The notes under the pieces were generated by a model. The model searched no databases. It had not been told where the DNA came from and was given only the letters and a program-made list of their open reading frames with translations. Shown in pieces: positions 9,390 to 18,952 of a stretch of 64,000 bases of DNA. Position numbers and translations under genes: made by a program. The stretch's first letter is position 1; each line of letters opens with the position of its first letter. The stretch is taken from NCBI GenBank assembly GCA_014960805.1, contig CP063163.1:3559001-3623000 (forward strand). The letters run 5' to 3'. This DNA is from Cytobacillus suaedae. GTDB taxonomy: Bacteria; Bacillota; Bacilli; Bacillales; Bacillaceae_L.

Positions 9390-10022
9390 ATGGAACATAA
9401 AAAGACTTATAATGCAAAAGAATTAAAAACTCCACATGGAAGTCTTATTATTGAAGGACCCATACCAGGCTATAAACTGGCAGGATATGAATTTCATCGT
9501 GACCTCGTTGCTTTTCGTACACCTGAACAACAGCATAAAGCTTTAGTAGAGATTGCTGATTTACCAGAGGGTAGAATTATTATCGCTAGAAATCGCCATA
9601 CGATTGTGGGATATGTAACCTACCTTTATCCTGATCCACTTGAAAGATGGTCTGAAGCTAAAATGGAAAATCTTATCGAACTTGGAGCAATAGAAGTTAT
9701 TCCTGAGTTCAGAGGTTATTCTGTTGGCAAAAACCTTATCCAAGTATCAATGATGGATGATGCAATGGAAGATTTTATCACGCTAACTACAGAATACTAT
9801 TGGCATTGGGATTTAAAAGGGACTGGACTAAACGTCTGGGAGTACCGTAAAGTAATGGAAAAAATGATGAATGCTGGTGGTCTTGAGTGGTATGCTACAG
9901 ACGATCCTGAAATTAGCTCACACCCAGCTAATTGTTTGATGGCTAAAATTGGTAAGCGAGTTGATAGTGAATCAATACAACGCTTTGACCAATTACGCTT
10001 CAAAAACAGATTTATGTATTAA
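9390..10022 (+). CDS. acuA: GNAT protein acetyltransferase AcuA
   Basis: AcuA acetylates and inactivates AcsA using acetyl-CoA. The 210-residue sequence has a GNAT fold with the acetyl-CoA-binding stretch VIPEFRGYSVGKNLI (about residues 103-117). The ATG at 9390 follows GGTGGTG seven bases upstream. It is the first gene of acuA-acuB-acuC; acuB starts 67 bases after its stop. Expected to be co-repressed by CcpA through the upstream operator. Confidence 0.93.
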   Translation: MEHKKTYNAKELKTPHGSLIIEGPIPGYKLAGYEFHRDLVAFRTPEQQHKALVEIADLPEGRIIIARNRHTIVGYVTYLYPDPLERWSEAKMENLIELGAIEVIPEFRGYSVGKNLIQVSMMDDAMEDFITLTTEYYWHWDLKGTGLNVWEYRKVMEKMMNAGGLEWYATDDPEISSHPANCLMAKIGKRVDSESIQRFDQLRFKNRFMY

Positions 10023-10089
10023 TTAAGTTGTTTAATTATGAAAATATTAAATAGATACTTGATGATTTTAAAATCAAGGGGGATTCATG

Positions 10090-10734
10090 ATGATTGTTGA
10101 ACAAATCATGAAAAAAAATGTGTTTACACTTAGTCCAAAAGATACAATTGCTACTGCTGTAAGGCTATTAGAAAAACATAAGATACGACATATACCGATT
10201 TTAGACGAACATCAGTCTGTTGTGGGTATTATTAGTGACCGTGATGTTCGTGATGCTAATTCTTCTATCTTTAGAAGCAATGAGCACCTTGAAGACTTGG
10301 AAAAACCTGTTGAAACAATTATGACAACAGATGTTATTACAGGACATCCCTTAGACTTTGTTGAAGAAATTTCTGCTATTTTATATGAACACAATATTGG
10401 CTGTCTACCAATCACAAAGGGTGGAAAGCTTGTTGGTATTGTAACTGAGACAGATTTGCTACATACCTTGGTTCAATTAACTGGTGCAAATCAACCAGGT
10501 TCACAGATTGAAATCAAAGTTTCTAATAAGGCTGGTATGCTCTCAGAGGTTGCAACAATTATAGGTAAACGAAATGTAAATATTTCTAGTGTCCTTGTTT
10601 ATCCTGACCAAGACGAGAGGTACAAAATACTTGTTTTCCGAGTTCAAACTATGAATCCAATGGCGGTTATTACAGATTTAAAGCATGAAGGCTATCAGGT
10701 GTTATGGCCGAATATGCCAGGGATATCATCATGA
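10090..10734 (+). CDS. acuB: CBS-ACT domain protein AcuB
   Basis: AcuB belongs to the acetoin/acetate utilisation operon; its biochemical role is not settled. The 214-residue sequence has two CBS domains (about residues 1-60 and 75-135, with [11 protein letters not shown] and [11 protein letters not shown]) and a C-terminal ACT domain (about 140-210), an arrangement for nucleotide and small-ligand sensing. Of two adjacent ATGs, the second (10090) has a six-base spacer from GGGGGA and gives the family start MIVEQIMK. The stop overlaps acuC by four bases (ATGA). Confidence 0.92.
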   Translation: MIVEQIMKKNVFTLSPKDTIATAVRLLEKHKIRHIPILDEHQSVVGIISDRDVRDANSSIFRSNEHLEDLEKPVETIMTTDVITGHPLDFVEEISAILYEHNIGCLPITKGGKLVGIVTETDLLHTLVQLTGANQPGSQIEIKVSNKAGMLSEVATIIGKRNVNISSVLVYPDQDERYKILVFRVQTMNPMAVITDLKHEGYQVLWPNMPGISS

Positions 10735-11906
10735 CGAAAGAATCTGTTTTCATCTATTCTAAAGAATTCTTAAATTACAAGTTTAGTGACTCTCACCCTT
10801 TTAATCAAATTAGGGTCGAACTTACTTATGACTTATTAAAGAAATTGAATGCAATAGATGAATCTCAACTCATTGCACCGCGTATGGCAACAGATGAAGA
10901 GCTTGAATTATTCCATGATCCCAAATATATAAACGCCGTTAAATTAGCTGGTAAGGGACAACTAGAAAAAGAAATTGGTTTGAATTATGGAATAGGAACC
11001 GAAGACACACCTATATTTCAAAATATGCATGAAGCAAGTGCATTATTGGTCGGGGGTACATTAACAGCTGTCGATTATGTTCTTTCTGGTAAAAGCAAAC
11101 ACGCTCTTAGTCTAGGTGGGGGGCTACATCATGGATTTCGTGGGAAAGCCTCTGGTTTTTGTATTTATAATGACAGTGCAGTTGCAATTAAATACATTCA
11201 AAAAAAGTATAATTTACGTGTATTATATGTAGATACAGATGCACACCATGGGGATGGCGTTCAATGGGCTTTTTATGATGATCCTTCTGTTTGTACCTTT
11301 TCAATACACGAAACTGGTCGTTATCTATTCCCTGGAACTGGAAACGTAAATGAGCGTGGAGCTGGAACTGGTTACGGGTACTCCTTTAATATACCCGTTG
11401 ATGCATTTACTGAAGATGAATCGTGGTTAGAATCTTATTCAATCGCGCTTCGTGAAATTGTTGATTTTTTTAAGCCTGATATCATTCTTACCCAAAATGG
11501 TGCAGACTCACATTATTATGACCCACTAACTCACCTTTCTGCCACAATGAACATTTACCGAGAAATTCCGAGATTAGCACATGAGTTAGCACATCAATAT
11601 TGTGATGGTCGTTGGATTGCAGTAGGTGGTGGAGGCTATGATATTTGGCGTGTTGTCCCACGGGCATGGTCAATGATTTGGCTTGAAATGATTGGTGAGA
11701 CAGATTTTACTAAGGAATTACCCAGAGAGTGGATTGAGAATTGGCAATCAAGAACAACTACCAAATTACCTGAACATTGGTTTGATAAGCCTGACATCTA
11801 TCCACCAATTCCAAGAAAAGCTGAGATCACTGAAAAAAATGCTCAAACCGTTGAAAAAGCACTTTATCCTATTAGAAATAATAAGAAAAAACAGGGTCTG
11901 TTATAA
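10731..11906 (+). CDS. acuC: class I HDAC-like protein deacetylase AcuC
   Basis: AcuC removes the acetyl group that AcuA places on AcsA. The 391-residue sequence matches the arginase/deacetylase fold: zinc and catalytic residues in [11 protein letters not shown] (about 170-180), GGGLHHG near 128, and GGGGYD near 300. The ATG at 10731 overlaps the acuB stop, implying translational coupling; a longer in-frame start at 10704 lies inside acuB and has no Shine-Dalgarno. In B. subtilis motPS genes separate acuC from ccpA; here the two converge directly. Confidence 0.95.
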   Translation: MTKESVFIYSKEFLNYKFSDSHPFNQIRVELTYDLLKKLNAIDESQLIAPRMATDEELELFHDPKYINAVKLAGKGQLEKEIGLNYGIGTEDTPIFQNMHEASALLVGGTLTAVDYVLSGKSKHALSLGGGLHHGFRGKASGFCIYNDSAVAIKYIQKKYNLRVLYVDTDAHHGDGVQWAFYDDPSVCTFSIHETGRYLFPGTGNVNERGAGTGYGYSFNIPVDAFTEDESWLESYSIALREIVDFFKPDIILTQNGADSHYYDPLTHLSATMNIYREIPRLAHELAHQYCDGRWIAVGGGGYDIWRVVPRAWSMIWLEMIGETDFTKELPREWIENWQSRTTTKLPEHWFDKPDIYPPIPRKAEITEKNAQTVEKALYPIRNNKKKQGLL

Positions 11907-11910
11907 TAAT

Positions 11911-11948
11911 GAAAAGGCACATGAAGCTTTTGCTTTATGTGCCTTTTC
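11911..11948. terminator. bidirectional terminator between acuC and ccpA
   Basis: AAAAGGCACAT pairs with ATGTGCCTTTTC around a 14-base loop, between convergent stops at 11906 and 11955. Confidence 0.8.
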
Positions 11949-11954
11949 GTATCC

Positions 11955-12953
11955 TTATTTTGTTGAATTACGATATTCAATACGGTGAGGAAGCGTTACG
12001 ATATGGTCATCCACTTCCTCTTTATTCATATATTTCGTTAGTAGTCTCATTGCAACAGCCCCAATATCGTACATTGGCTGAAGAACAGTTGTAAGTGTTG
12101 GCCTAACCATAGTGGCTAACCTTGTATTGTCAAAACCAACAACTTCTAACTGATCTGGTATTGATACGCCATTATCCTGAGCACCATGTATAACACCCAA
12201 TGCCATCTCATCGGTGGCTACGAAAATAGCAGAAATTTCTTTAGAGTTTTCCATTAGTTTTTCATATGCTTCCATCCCAGAATCATAAGTATAATCGCCT
12301 TCAACAACTAGGTCCTCATTAAATTCTAGATTTGCCTCCTCTAAGGCCTGACGATATCCAGCAAGCTTTTTGACTGCATTTACTGGTTCTAGCATCGGTC
12401 CAGAAACATATCCAATCACTCTATGGCCTTTTCCAATCAGCATTGTAACTGCATCATAAGCAGCCTGCTTGTAATCAATTGCAACAGATGGGGTCGATTC
12501 ACCTGTTTCAATGGAAGCAGCGAGTACAACCGGTACAGGTGATCGCTCGAACTCATGAACATGGTCTTCTGTTATATTTCCACTCATGAAAACAATTCCA
12601 TCCACCTGTTTACCCAGCATTGTATTAAAAAGGTGAAGTTCTTTATCTTTATTTTGATCTGAGTTACTCAAGATAATATTATATTTATACATTGTAGCAA
12701 TATCTTCAATTCCACGAGCAAGCTCTGCGTAAAAAATACTAGAAATATCCGGGATAATAACACCAACGGTAGTTGTCTTTTTACTAGCTAAACCACGAGC
12801 AACTGCATTTGGTCTGTACCCTAATCGTTCAATGGCTTCTAACACTTTTTTTCTTGTCGTTGGTTTTACATTTGGATTCCCGTTGACAACACGGGATACT
12901 GTAGCCATAGAAACACTAGCTTCTCTAGCAACATCATAAATAGTTACATTCAT
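11955..12953 (-). CDS. ccpA: catabolite control protein A
   Basis: LacI-family master regulator of carbon catabolite control; binds cre sites when complexed with Ser46-phosphorylated HPr or Crh. The 332-residue protein has the N-terminal helix-turn-helix and hinge ([32 protein letters not shown]) and a periplasmic-binding-protein-like core with the conserved TDEMALG and [12 protein letters not shown] segments. The ATG at 12953 follows AAAGGAG with a rather long 12-base gap. It lies 250 bases downstream of aroA, as in B. subtilis, but a terminator between them suggests at least partly separate transcription. Confidence 0.97.
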   Translation of the reverse strand: MNVTIYDVAREASVSMATVSRVVNGNPNVKPTTRKKVLEAIERLGYRPNAVARGLASKKTTTVGVIIPDISSIFYAELARGIEDIATMYKYNIILSNSDQNKDKELHLFNTMLGKQVDGIVFMSGNITEDHVHEFERSPVPVVLAASIETGESTPSVAIDYKQAAYDAVTMLIGKGHRVIGYVSGPMLEPVNAVKKLAGYRQALEEANLEFNEDLVVEGDYTYDSGMEAYEKLMENSKEISAIFVATDEMALGVIHGAQDNGVSIPDQLEVVGFDNTRLATMVRPTLTTVLQPMYDIGAVAMRLLTKYMNKEEVDDHIVTLPHRIEYRNSTK

Positions 12954-13166
12954 GAAAAATCGACACTCCTTTTATTAAACGAAACATTACTATTAATAGT
13001 ATAAGTAATATTTATAATTTACATTTAAGTTATTTGTTTAGGTATGTAACTAATGATACGATACTATTAATATCACCGCAATGTCTTTAGAGGCTTTAAC
13101 TGGAAATATGTCTATATTGTGGATGTTTAATTTGATAATATAGCTGAATTTGCATTCTTTGTATGT

Positions 13167-13194
13167 AAAAAGCCTCCTGTTATTCAGGAGGCAA
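13167..13194 (-). terminator. terminator after aroA
   Basis: On the minus strand GCCTCCTG / CAGGAGGC is followed by TTTTTAC, directly after the aroA stop. Confidence 0.75.
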
Positions 13195-13201
13195 TGTAAT
13201 G

Positions 13202-14275
13202 TTATACTCTAACAGCACTACTTGCTTTTAATTGAGTAATAAAATCATGGAATTGATCGAAATCCATTTGCTGTGCAGAATCAGATAATGCTACTGCTGG
13301 GTCCGGATGTACTTCAGCCATAACACCATCCGCGCCTATTGCTAGTGCTGCTTTAGCAGCAGGTAATAATAAATCACGTCGACCTGTTGAGTGTGTTACA
13401 TCAACAACAACTGGTAAGTGTGTCTCTTGTTTTAGAATTGGAACTGCAGATATGTCAAGGGTATTTCTAGTAGCCCTTTCATACGTACGAATCCCTCTTT
13501 CGCACAAGATAATTTGTCCATTTCCTTGTGCAATAATGTATTCAGCTGCATTTATAAATTCTTCGATTGTTGCAGCTATTCCACGTTTTAATAATACAGG
13601 TTTATTGACAGCCCCCGCAGCTTTTAATAGCTCAAAATTTTGCATATTACGTGCTCCAATTTGAATCACGTCAATATATTCAATTGCTTTTTCAATATCT
13701 GCAGGATTAACAATTTCACTAATAACAGCCATATCATATTCATCTGCTACTTTTTTAAGAATTTTAAGACCTTCTAATCCTAGCCCCTGAAAGTCATATG
13801 GAGAAGTTCTAGGTTTATAAGCTCCACCGCGCAATAGTTTTAACCCGTAACTTTTCGCTACCTTTGCAACTGCAGCAACTTGCTCATAGCTTTCAACTGC
13901 ACAAGGTCCAACAAAAAAGTGTGCATTTCCGTCACCAATTTTCTCACCTTTAAGGTCGACAATAGTATCTTCTGGCTTTTTCTTTCTTGATACTAGTAAT
14001 GCTTTTCGGTGATCATCTTTTTGCAATTCAAGTCCAGCCTTAAAGATCTCCTTAAAAATATGCTGAAGTGTTGACGTTTCAAAAGGACCATCATTATTTG
14101 CAATAATCTTATCTAACATTTTTCGCTCACGAACAGGATCATAACGATTTACCCCCTGAGCTTCTTTTGTCTTCCCAATTTCTTGAACAAGCTTTGCACG
14201 TTCATTAATGATTTGAAGTAATTGTAAGTTTAACTCATCTACCTTTTCACGTAAATTATCTAACCCGTTACTCAT
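13202..14275 (-). CDS. aroA: bifunctional chorismate mutase / DAHP synthase
   Basis: Catalyses the first step of the shikimate pathway (erythrose-4-phosphate plus phosphoenolpyruvate to DAHP). The 357-residue protein has an N-terminal AroQ-type chorismate mutase (about residues 1-90), which serves as an allosteric sensor in Bacillus, then a KDSA-like DAHP synthase core (FVGPCAVES near 125, [12 protein letters not shown] near 155, VVDVTHSTG near 290). The second of two adjacent ATGs was chosen, seven bases after AAGGGTG. Also named aroG in some Bacillus annotations. Followed by a terminator, then ccpA. Confidence 0.95.
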   Translation of the reverse strand: MSNGLDNLREKVDELNLQLLQIINERAKLVQEIGKTKEAQGVNRYDPVRERKMLDKIIANNDGPFETSTLQHIFKEIFKAGLELQKDDHRKALLVSRKKKPEDTIVDLKGEKIGDGNAHFFVGPCAVESYEQVAAVAKVAKSYGLKLLRGGAYKPRTSPYDFQGLGLEGLKILKKVADEYDMAVISEIVNPADIEKAIEYIDVIQIGARNMQNFELLKAAGAVNKPVLLKRGIAATIEEFINAAEYIIAQGNGQIILCERGIRTYERATRNTLDISAVPILKQETHLPVVVDVTHSTGRRDLLLPAAKAALAIGADGVMAEVHPDPAVALSDSAQQMDFDQFHDFITQLKASSAVRV

Positions 14276-14424
14276 CATTTACACCCTTTCTATATGCCCA
14301 AAAGTTAATTGCAATCTTTAAAAGTTAAGTAATCTTTATATATCACAAAAAGTATGATACATTTCTAATAATTAGGGTTAATTATATATGATATTAAATA
14401 CATTGTCACTAAAAAGCTTTAACA

Positions 14425-14438
14425 TTTAAACGCTTTCA
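14425..14438 (+). promoter_or_regulatory. cre-like sequence upstream of the FtsA-like gene
   Basis: TTTAAACGCTTTCA fits the cre consensus except for the second base. It is 110 bases before the FtsA-like start and 150 bases before aroA, so either gene could be affected. No clear promoter was paired with it. Confidence 0.35.
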
Positions 14439-14547
14439 ATCGATAAAGCATTAAATTTTTCAGAATTATTATATTTATAGTTTATCCATTTTACATTCTG
14501 ACTTAAAATATCATTAGAATGTCCATTAAAAAGAAGGTGAAACACAT

Positions 14548-16704
14548 ATGAAAAAATCTACAATTTTTGCATTAGATATTGGAACTCGTTCAGTAGTTGG
14601 GATTATTTTGAACCAAATTAATGGGCTATATGAAATAGCCGATATTGTAATTAAAGAACACTCTGAGCGTTCTATGTTGGATGGTCAGATTCATGATGTA
14701 TTAGCCGTTTCAAAGGTAATTACAGAAATTAAACAAGAACTTGAAGCAAAGCATGGCCAACTAACAAAGGTATGTGTAGCTGCTGCTGGACGTGCATTAA
14801 AAACTGAAAAATCAAGCTATAAAATTGATATTTCCTTAATGAATGCAATAGAAAAGCAAGATATCTTGCATCTTGAATTAAGTGCAGTCCAACAAGCACA
14901 GATATCCCTTGCAAATAAACAAAAGAATGAAAATAGCCACCACTATTACTGTGTAGGATATTCAGTTATCCGGTATTTATTAGATCAACAAGAAATCGGA
15001 AACCTAATTGACCAACAGGGTGAAGAAGCATCTGTAGAAGTTATTGCTACTTTTCTACCTAAGGTAGTCGTTGAGTCTCTTATTTCTGCTTTGAATAGAG
15101 CTGGACTCGAGATGGATGCTCTAACGCTTGAACCTATAGCTGCGATCAATGTGCTAATTCCACCAACAATGAGAAGGTTAAATGTGGCTCTTGTCGATAT
15201 CGGTGCAGGCACTTCAGATATCGCTATCACAGATTTAGGGTCTGTTGTATCATATGGAATGGTTCCAGTCGCAGGAGATGAAATTACAGAAGCTATAAGT
15301 GATCAGCTGTTACTTGATTTTCCACTAGCTGAAAAAGCTAAACGTGATTTATACAATAATGAAAAGATTACTGTTACTGATATATTAGGTTTTGAAACTG
15401 AATTAAACAAACAAGATGTTATTGAACAAATTTCATCGTCAATTGATAAACTTGCTGCAGCAATTACTCATGAAATACTGTTATTAAATGGAGACAAGGC
15501 ACCAAAAGCTGTGATGCTTGTAGGTGGTGGAAGTTTAACTCCAGAGTTGCCAAGAAGAGTAGCGGTTATGTTAGGACTTCCTGAAAACAGAGTTGCCATT
15601 CGTGGAATAGATGCCATTCAAAATGTAAAATTGTCTGAGGATATTAAAAAAGGACCTGAGCTAGTTACTCCTATTGGCATTGCAATTGCTTCTGAGCAAA
15701 GTCCAGTGCAGTATGTAAGTGTCTACGTTAACAATAAGCCCGTTCGCTTATTTGATATGAAGAAGCTTACTGTTGGAGACTGTCTCCTTGCTTCTGGTAT
15801 TCAAATGAACAAACTCTATGGTAAGCCTGGAATTGCTATGATTATTTCGCTAAATGGACAGAAAATAACAATTCCCGGTAAACATGGAAATCCTCCAACA
15901 CTCTTAAAAAATGACGAGAATTGTACATTAGACGATGAAATCAAGCATGGAGATATTATTACAGTAGAAAAGGGATCAGACGGGTTAAAAGCAGAAGCTA
16001 AAATCATAGATTTAGTTGATGAGATACCTTATAAGACCATCAGCATTAACGGAAAAGGTTATGAAATTAGAGCTTCTGTTTATCAGAATTCAGTACCATC
16101 ACATGTTAATAACTTAATACGAGATCATGATGTCATTACTTATGAATACCCTGAAACGATTGGACAAGCTATAACAAATCTAGGGCTTTCTAATGTGGTA
16201 AATGAATTACGTCACTTTCAAGTCAGCATTAACGATAGTACGACTCATTTTCCTGAGTTTACTAGAAACCTATTAAAGAATGAACGTATTACATCATTAC
16301 ATTCTCCATTTTCTGACGGCGATACGTTTTGTTTAACGGATGCAAGTATTCCGACAGCTGGGAAATTAGCTGAACTTAAAAACCTTAAACTTTTTGAAAC
16401 TCTACCTATTTTTTTCAACGGAGAAAAGCTGGAATTACGTAAAGCAGTTAATGAGATGTACCGTAATGGGAAGCCTTTAATTGAAGATGATATTATTCAT
16501 TTTAATGACCATATTCAAATTATTAGTAAAACTGTTGAACCGTTCATATTTCAAGATATCTTCAGGCATATAGATATTGAATTACCTACTTCATTAAAAG
16601 GCCGTTTTGTCCTAGAGAGAAATAATCAAGAGGTAAGCTTTCACGAAATACTCACACCAGGAGACCACTTAAAAATAGTTTGGCCTGATACAATTGATGC
16701 GTAA
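14548..16704 (+). CDS. FtsA/actin-like ATPase with long C-terminal extension
   Basis: A 718-residue protein whose first half is an FtsA/PilM-type actin-like ATPase: phosphate-1 motif LDIGTRSVVG (residues 6-15), phosphate-2 motif VDIGAGTSDIAI (about 217-228), adenosine motif VGGGSLTPELP (about 327-337). Canonical FtsA is about 430 residues and sits beside ftsZ, so this is a paralogue. Residues about 390-718 contain several segments with a hydrophobic-NG...GD-hydrophobic pattern (for example IISLNGQKITIPG ... IKHGDIITV, and IFFNGEKLEL ... FNDHIQII), suggesting repeated beta-rich modules. No membrane helix is visible. It stands alone between aroA and ytxJ with its own terminator. Function unknown; a cytoskeletal or envelope role is inference. 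Confidence 0.8.
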   Translation: MKKSTIFALDIGTRSVVGIILNQINGLYEIADIVIKEHSERSMLDGQIHDVLAVSKVITEIKQELEAKHGQLTKVCVAAAGRALKTEKSSYKIDISLMNAIEKQDILHLELSAVQQAQISLANKQKNENSHHYYCVGYSVIRYLLDQQEIGNLIDQQGEEASVEVIATFLPKVVVESLISALNRAGLEMDALTLEPIAAINVLIPPTMRRLNVALVDIGAGTSDIAITDLGSVVSYGMVPVAGDEITEAISDQLLLDFPLAEKAKRDLYNNEKITVTDILGFETELNKQDVIEQISSSIDKLAAAITHEILLLNGDKAPKAVMLVGGGSLTPELPRRVAVMLGLPENRVAIRGIDAIQNVKLSEDIKKGPELVTPIGIAIASEQSPVQYVSVYVNNKPVRLFDMKKLTVGDCLLASGIQMNKLYGKPGIAMIISLNGQKITIPGKHGNPPTLLKNDENCTLDDEIKHGDIITVEKGSDGLKAEAKIIDLVDEIPYKTISINGKGYEIRASVYQNSVPSHVNNLIRDHDVITYEYPETIGQAITNLGLSNVVNELRHFQVSINDSTTHFPEFTRNLLKNERITSLHSPFSDGDTFCLTDASIPTAGKLAELKNLKLFETLPIFFNGEKLELRKAVNEMYRNGKPLIEDDIIHFNDHIQIISKTVEPFIFQDIFRHIDIELPTSLKGRFVLERNNQEVSFHEILTPGDHLKIVWPDTIDA

Positions 16705-16712
16705 AAATACAA

Positions 16713-16745
16713 TAGAGGCCCCTTTTTGTAGGGCCTCTTCTTTGT
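16713..16745. terminator. terminator after FtsA-like gene
   Basis: AGAGGCCC / GGGCCTCT stem with T-rich flank, between the convergent FtsA-like gene and ytxJ. Confidence 0.75.
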
Positions 16746-16747
16746 TT

Positions 16748-17074
16748 TTATTGGTTGTTTACTTCCTTAGAAAGAGTATCATATGTTATATTCCAGTGGG
16801 AAGTATGAAAGGTAACATCTTTGTTTTTGAATAATATGACCTGAGGTGATTCATGTTTTACATGAAATGTTTCTGCTATATGATTAGACAAAGGTCGTGC
16901 TTCTTGAACTACTAAATAATATGCCGGAATTTCAGCATGATCTTCTACAAACTTTTCAAATTCCTCATATCCAGATTGGCTAATCGGACAAGTAGAGCTG
17001 TGTTTAAGAAACAAATATTCACCATTTTCTTCATGAATTGCATTAAACTGTTCAAGAGTTTCAATTTTCTTCAA
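16748..17074 (-). CDS. ytxJ: monothiol bacilliredoxin YtxJ/BrxC
   Basis: A 108-residue thioredoxin-fold protein with a single-cysteine active site, TCPIS (about residues 28-32), as in BrxC (YtxJ), which removes bacillithiol from protein cysteines after oxidative stress. The start is TTG at 17074, six bases after AAGGAGAGG; there is no upstream ATG. It is the last gene of the ytxG-ytxH-ytxJ operon, which is under general-stress control in B. subtilis. Confidence 0.93.
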   Translation of the reverse strand: MKKIETLEQFNAIHEENGEYLFLKHSSTCPISQSGYEEFEKFVEDHAEIPAYYLVVQEARPLSNHIAETFHVKHESPQVILFKNKDVTFHTSHWNITYDTLSKEVNNQ

Positions 17075-17144
17075 TGTTTACCTCTCCTTGAATATGAAAA
17101 ACTGATGAGTGAATATCACTTCACCAGCTCTTCCTATATATGAC

Positions 17145-17609
17145 TTAAGACTGTGAATTAGGTTGTGTGTTAGATTGGCTTTCAGCTAAGGTAAGTGCTT
17201 TATCGGCTTCTTCTAACCTACGACGAATTTCATCGGCATCTGTACCATCAATGGATGAAGTTAGTCCAACAATTTCATCTACTAATTCTTCACTTTGTTG
17301 CACTAGCTGTTTATCGTCTATTGGGGCATTTGTAAATTCTTTAACCTTATCGAAGATTTGACTTGATTGGTTGTTAACATTCTTAGTGAAGTTCGACGTT
17401 TTTTCTTTTGCAACATGGGCTAATTCAGAACCTCTATCAACTGCTTCATTTCTCCAACGTTCTGTTTTATCTTTAACAACAGAAGCCTGTGTATTAAGGT
17501 CGTCTCTTAGTTCTCTACCAGACTTTGGTGCTAAGAACAGTGCTGTTGCAGCTCCAATGACACCACCAACAATTGCTCCCATTAGAAAGTTGTTGTCGTT
17601 TTTACCCAT
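17145..17609 (-). CDS. ytxH: general stress protein YtxH
   Basis: A 154-residue YtxH-family protein. The N-terminus carries the family's glycine-rich hydrophobic segment (FLMGAIVGGVIGAATALFLA, residues 8-27) followed by PKSGRELRDDL, and the remainder is charged and helical. The biochemical role is unknown. It lies between ytxG and ytxJ on the same strand, 33 bases after ytxG. The ATG follows AAAGGAGG with an 11-base gap. Confidence 0.9.
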   Translation of the reverse strand: MGKNDNNFLMGAIVGGVIGAATALFLAPKSGRELRDDLNTQASVVKDKTERWRNEAVDRGSELAHVAKEKTSNFTKNVNNQSSQIFDKVKEFTNAPIDDKQLVQQSEELVDEIVGLTSSIDGTDADEIRRRLEEADKALTLAESQSNTQPNSQS

Positions 17610-17642
17610 CGTTCCATCTTCCTCCTTTAGAATTACTTAAGA

Positions 17643-18101
17643 TTAACTATAGTCACGACTTCGTTGTATAGTATGCTCTTCTCTCTTGACTTCCTTCTTA
17701 TCTTTCCATTTATCCCAGAGATCTATTAATACATTTCCCCATTGAATCACTTGTGTAACCTTTTCTTGGTTTCTTTCTACTTGTACACTTACATTTTCTG
17801 ATACCTTTTGGATGGAACCGTTAAATCTTTGAATAGAGGCTCCAACATCTTGCACAGCATCTACAACTGTATTCAATTTCTTCGTCTTTTCTTGTATGTC
17901 TGTAGCTAATGCATTTGTTTTATGTAAAAGTTCTGTCGTCTCCACGGTAATTCCTTCCATCTGTTTTTCCAATCCAGATAATGTTTTGGCTACATTATCA
18001 AGTGTGATTTGAAGGGAGCGAAGTGTTCTCGACAAAAATATAACCAAGACTAAAAATGCAATTGCGATTAGTGCTACACTTAAGTACAAAATGATGATCA
18101 A
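17643..18101 (-). CDS. ytxG: DUF948 membrane-anchored stress protein YtxG
   Basis: A 152-residue DUF948 protein: one N-terminal membrane helix (about residues 3-25) followed by a long helical region with heptad-like spacing resembling the coiled-coil of chemoreceptors. The start is TTG at 18101, nine bases after AAAGGAGG. First gene of the ytxGHJ operon. Function unknown; it probably faces the cytoplasm or envelope as a coiled-coil scaffold (inference). Confidence 0.88.
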   Translation of the reverse strand: MIIILYLSVALIAIAFLVLVIFLSRTLRSLQITLDNVAKTLSGLEKQMEGITVETTELLHKTNALATDIQEKTKKLNTVVDAVQDVGASIQRFNGSIQKVSENVSVQVERNQEKVTQVIQWGNVLIDLWDKWKDKKEVKREEHTIQRSRDYS

Positions 18102-18273
18102 CTACCTACACCTCCTTTGGTGATATACTATATTTACCCACTATTATACTTCTATAAACATACCATAACATTTGGAAATTTATCCACTATTTTGACACCC
18201 ACTTTTACCACAGTAACGCTTAGCACCCAACAATAAATTAACATTAAAAATAGCGTTGTAATAGTATGAAGTC

Positions 18274-18453
18274 GTTATTTGCTAAAATCCACTCGCTTTC
18301 CGCGTGAGGAATAAAGAAAAAGCCAAACTGCCGGCTTTTTCAAAGGGCGATTCCTCTTCGGGCAGTCCGGGAGCCTCCTCGGCGCACTGCGCCTGCGGGG
18401 TCTCCCTATGACGCGCATCTCCCGCAGGAGTCTCATGGATTTTACCAAATAAC
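18274..18453 (-). repeat. G+C-rich dispersed repeat, copy A (with nested hairpin)
   Basis: Reverse-orientation copy of the element at 52144-52268: ends GTTATTTGCTA and TACCAAATAAC, core with GGGAGCCTCCTCGG and CCCGCAGGAGTC. It contains an extra hairpin (about 18308-18359), GAAAAAGCC / GGCTTTTTC inside GAGGAAT / ATTCCTC, also found in copy C. The 18102-18952 gap holds this copy, copy B and no recognisable gene. Confidence 0.85.
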
Positions 18454-18675
18454 TTTACACTCTGAATATAGGTTATAAAAGCACTACTGATTTTTTTGCC
18501 AAACTTAAAATTAATACAACTTATATTGAATACTTGCAGAACGAAGAGAGTTTAATATTAACTTGTTGATCAACACCAAGAAAATGAACTCCATTAAAAC
18601 TTCCTGCAGCATATTTGTTATTACTCAATCTTTTCCTAAAGTATGTTTGTGTTTCTTTACTTTAACTTAAGCACT

Positions 18676-18805
18676 GAGTGGATTGAAACGGAAGGCACTT
18701 GACTCCTGCGGGATGTGAGGAAAAGTCGAGACCCCACAGACGGAACGTCGAGGAGGCTCGACTTCCTCCCCGCGGAAAGCAAGTGCCTGCAGTTGAAAGG
18801 AACGG
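18676..18805 (+). repeat. G+C-rich dispersed repeat, copy B
   Basis: Begins GAGTGGATTGAAACGGAAGG, contains CACTTGACTCCTGCGGGA and CGAGGAGGCTCGACTTCCTC, and ends GAAAGGAACGG. Same subtype as copies C and E. It lies 147 bases before the M29 aminopeptidase gene. Confidence 0.85.
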
Positions 18806-18952
18806 GCAAGATAAACGGATACCACCTTATATTATATGGAGTCTTAAGGTTATTACATTGGAGTCATACCCACGCAGACAAATTCTTTCAACAATTAACC
18901 TGAAATCGGTTACAATAGGATAGTACATATTATTTTTCTAGGAGGCCTATAT

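Noticed and set aside
18274-18453. Insertion sequence or MITE with transposase
   Set aside because: Terminal inverted repeats are short and imperfect, no target duplication was certain and no transposase is encoded anywhere in the window; kept as a dispersed repeat.
18503-18640. Minus-strand open stretch between repeat copies A and B, encoding a short NNKYAAGSFNGVHFLG-type peptide
   Set aside because: No convincing start or Shine-Dalgarno and no recognised family; could be a remnant, but evidence is too weak.
18699-18923. 74- and 62-codon frames across repeat copy B
   Set aside because: They consist mostly of the G+C-rich repeat and have no homologue-like features.
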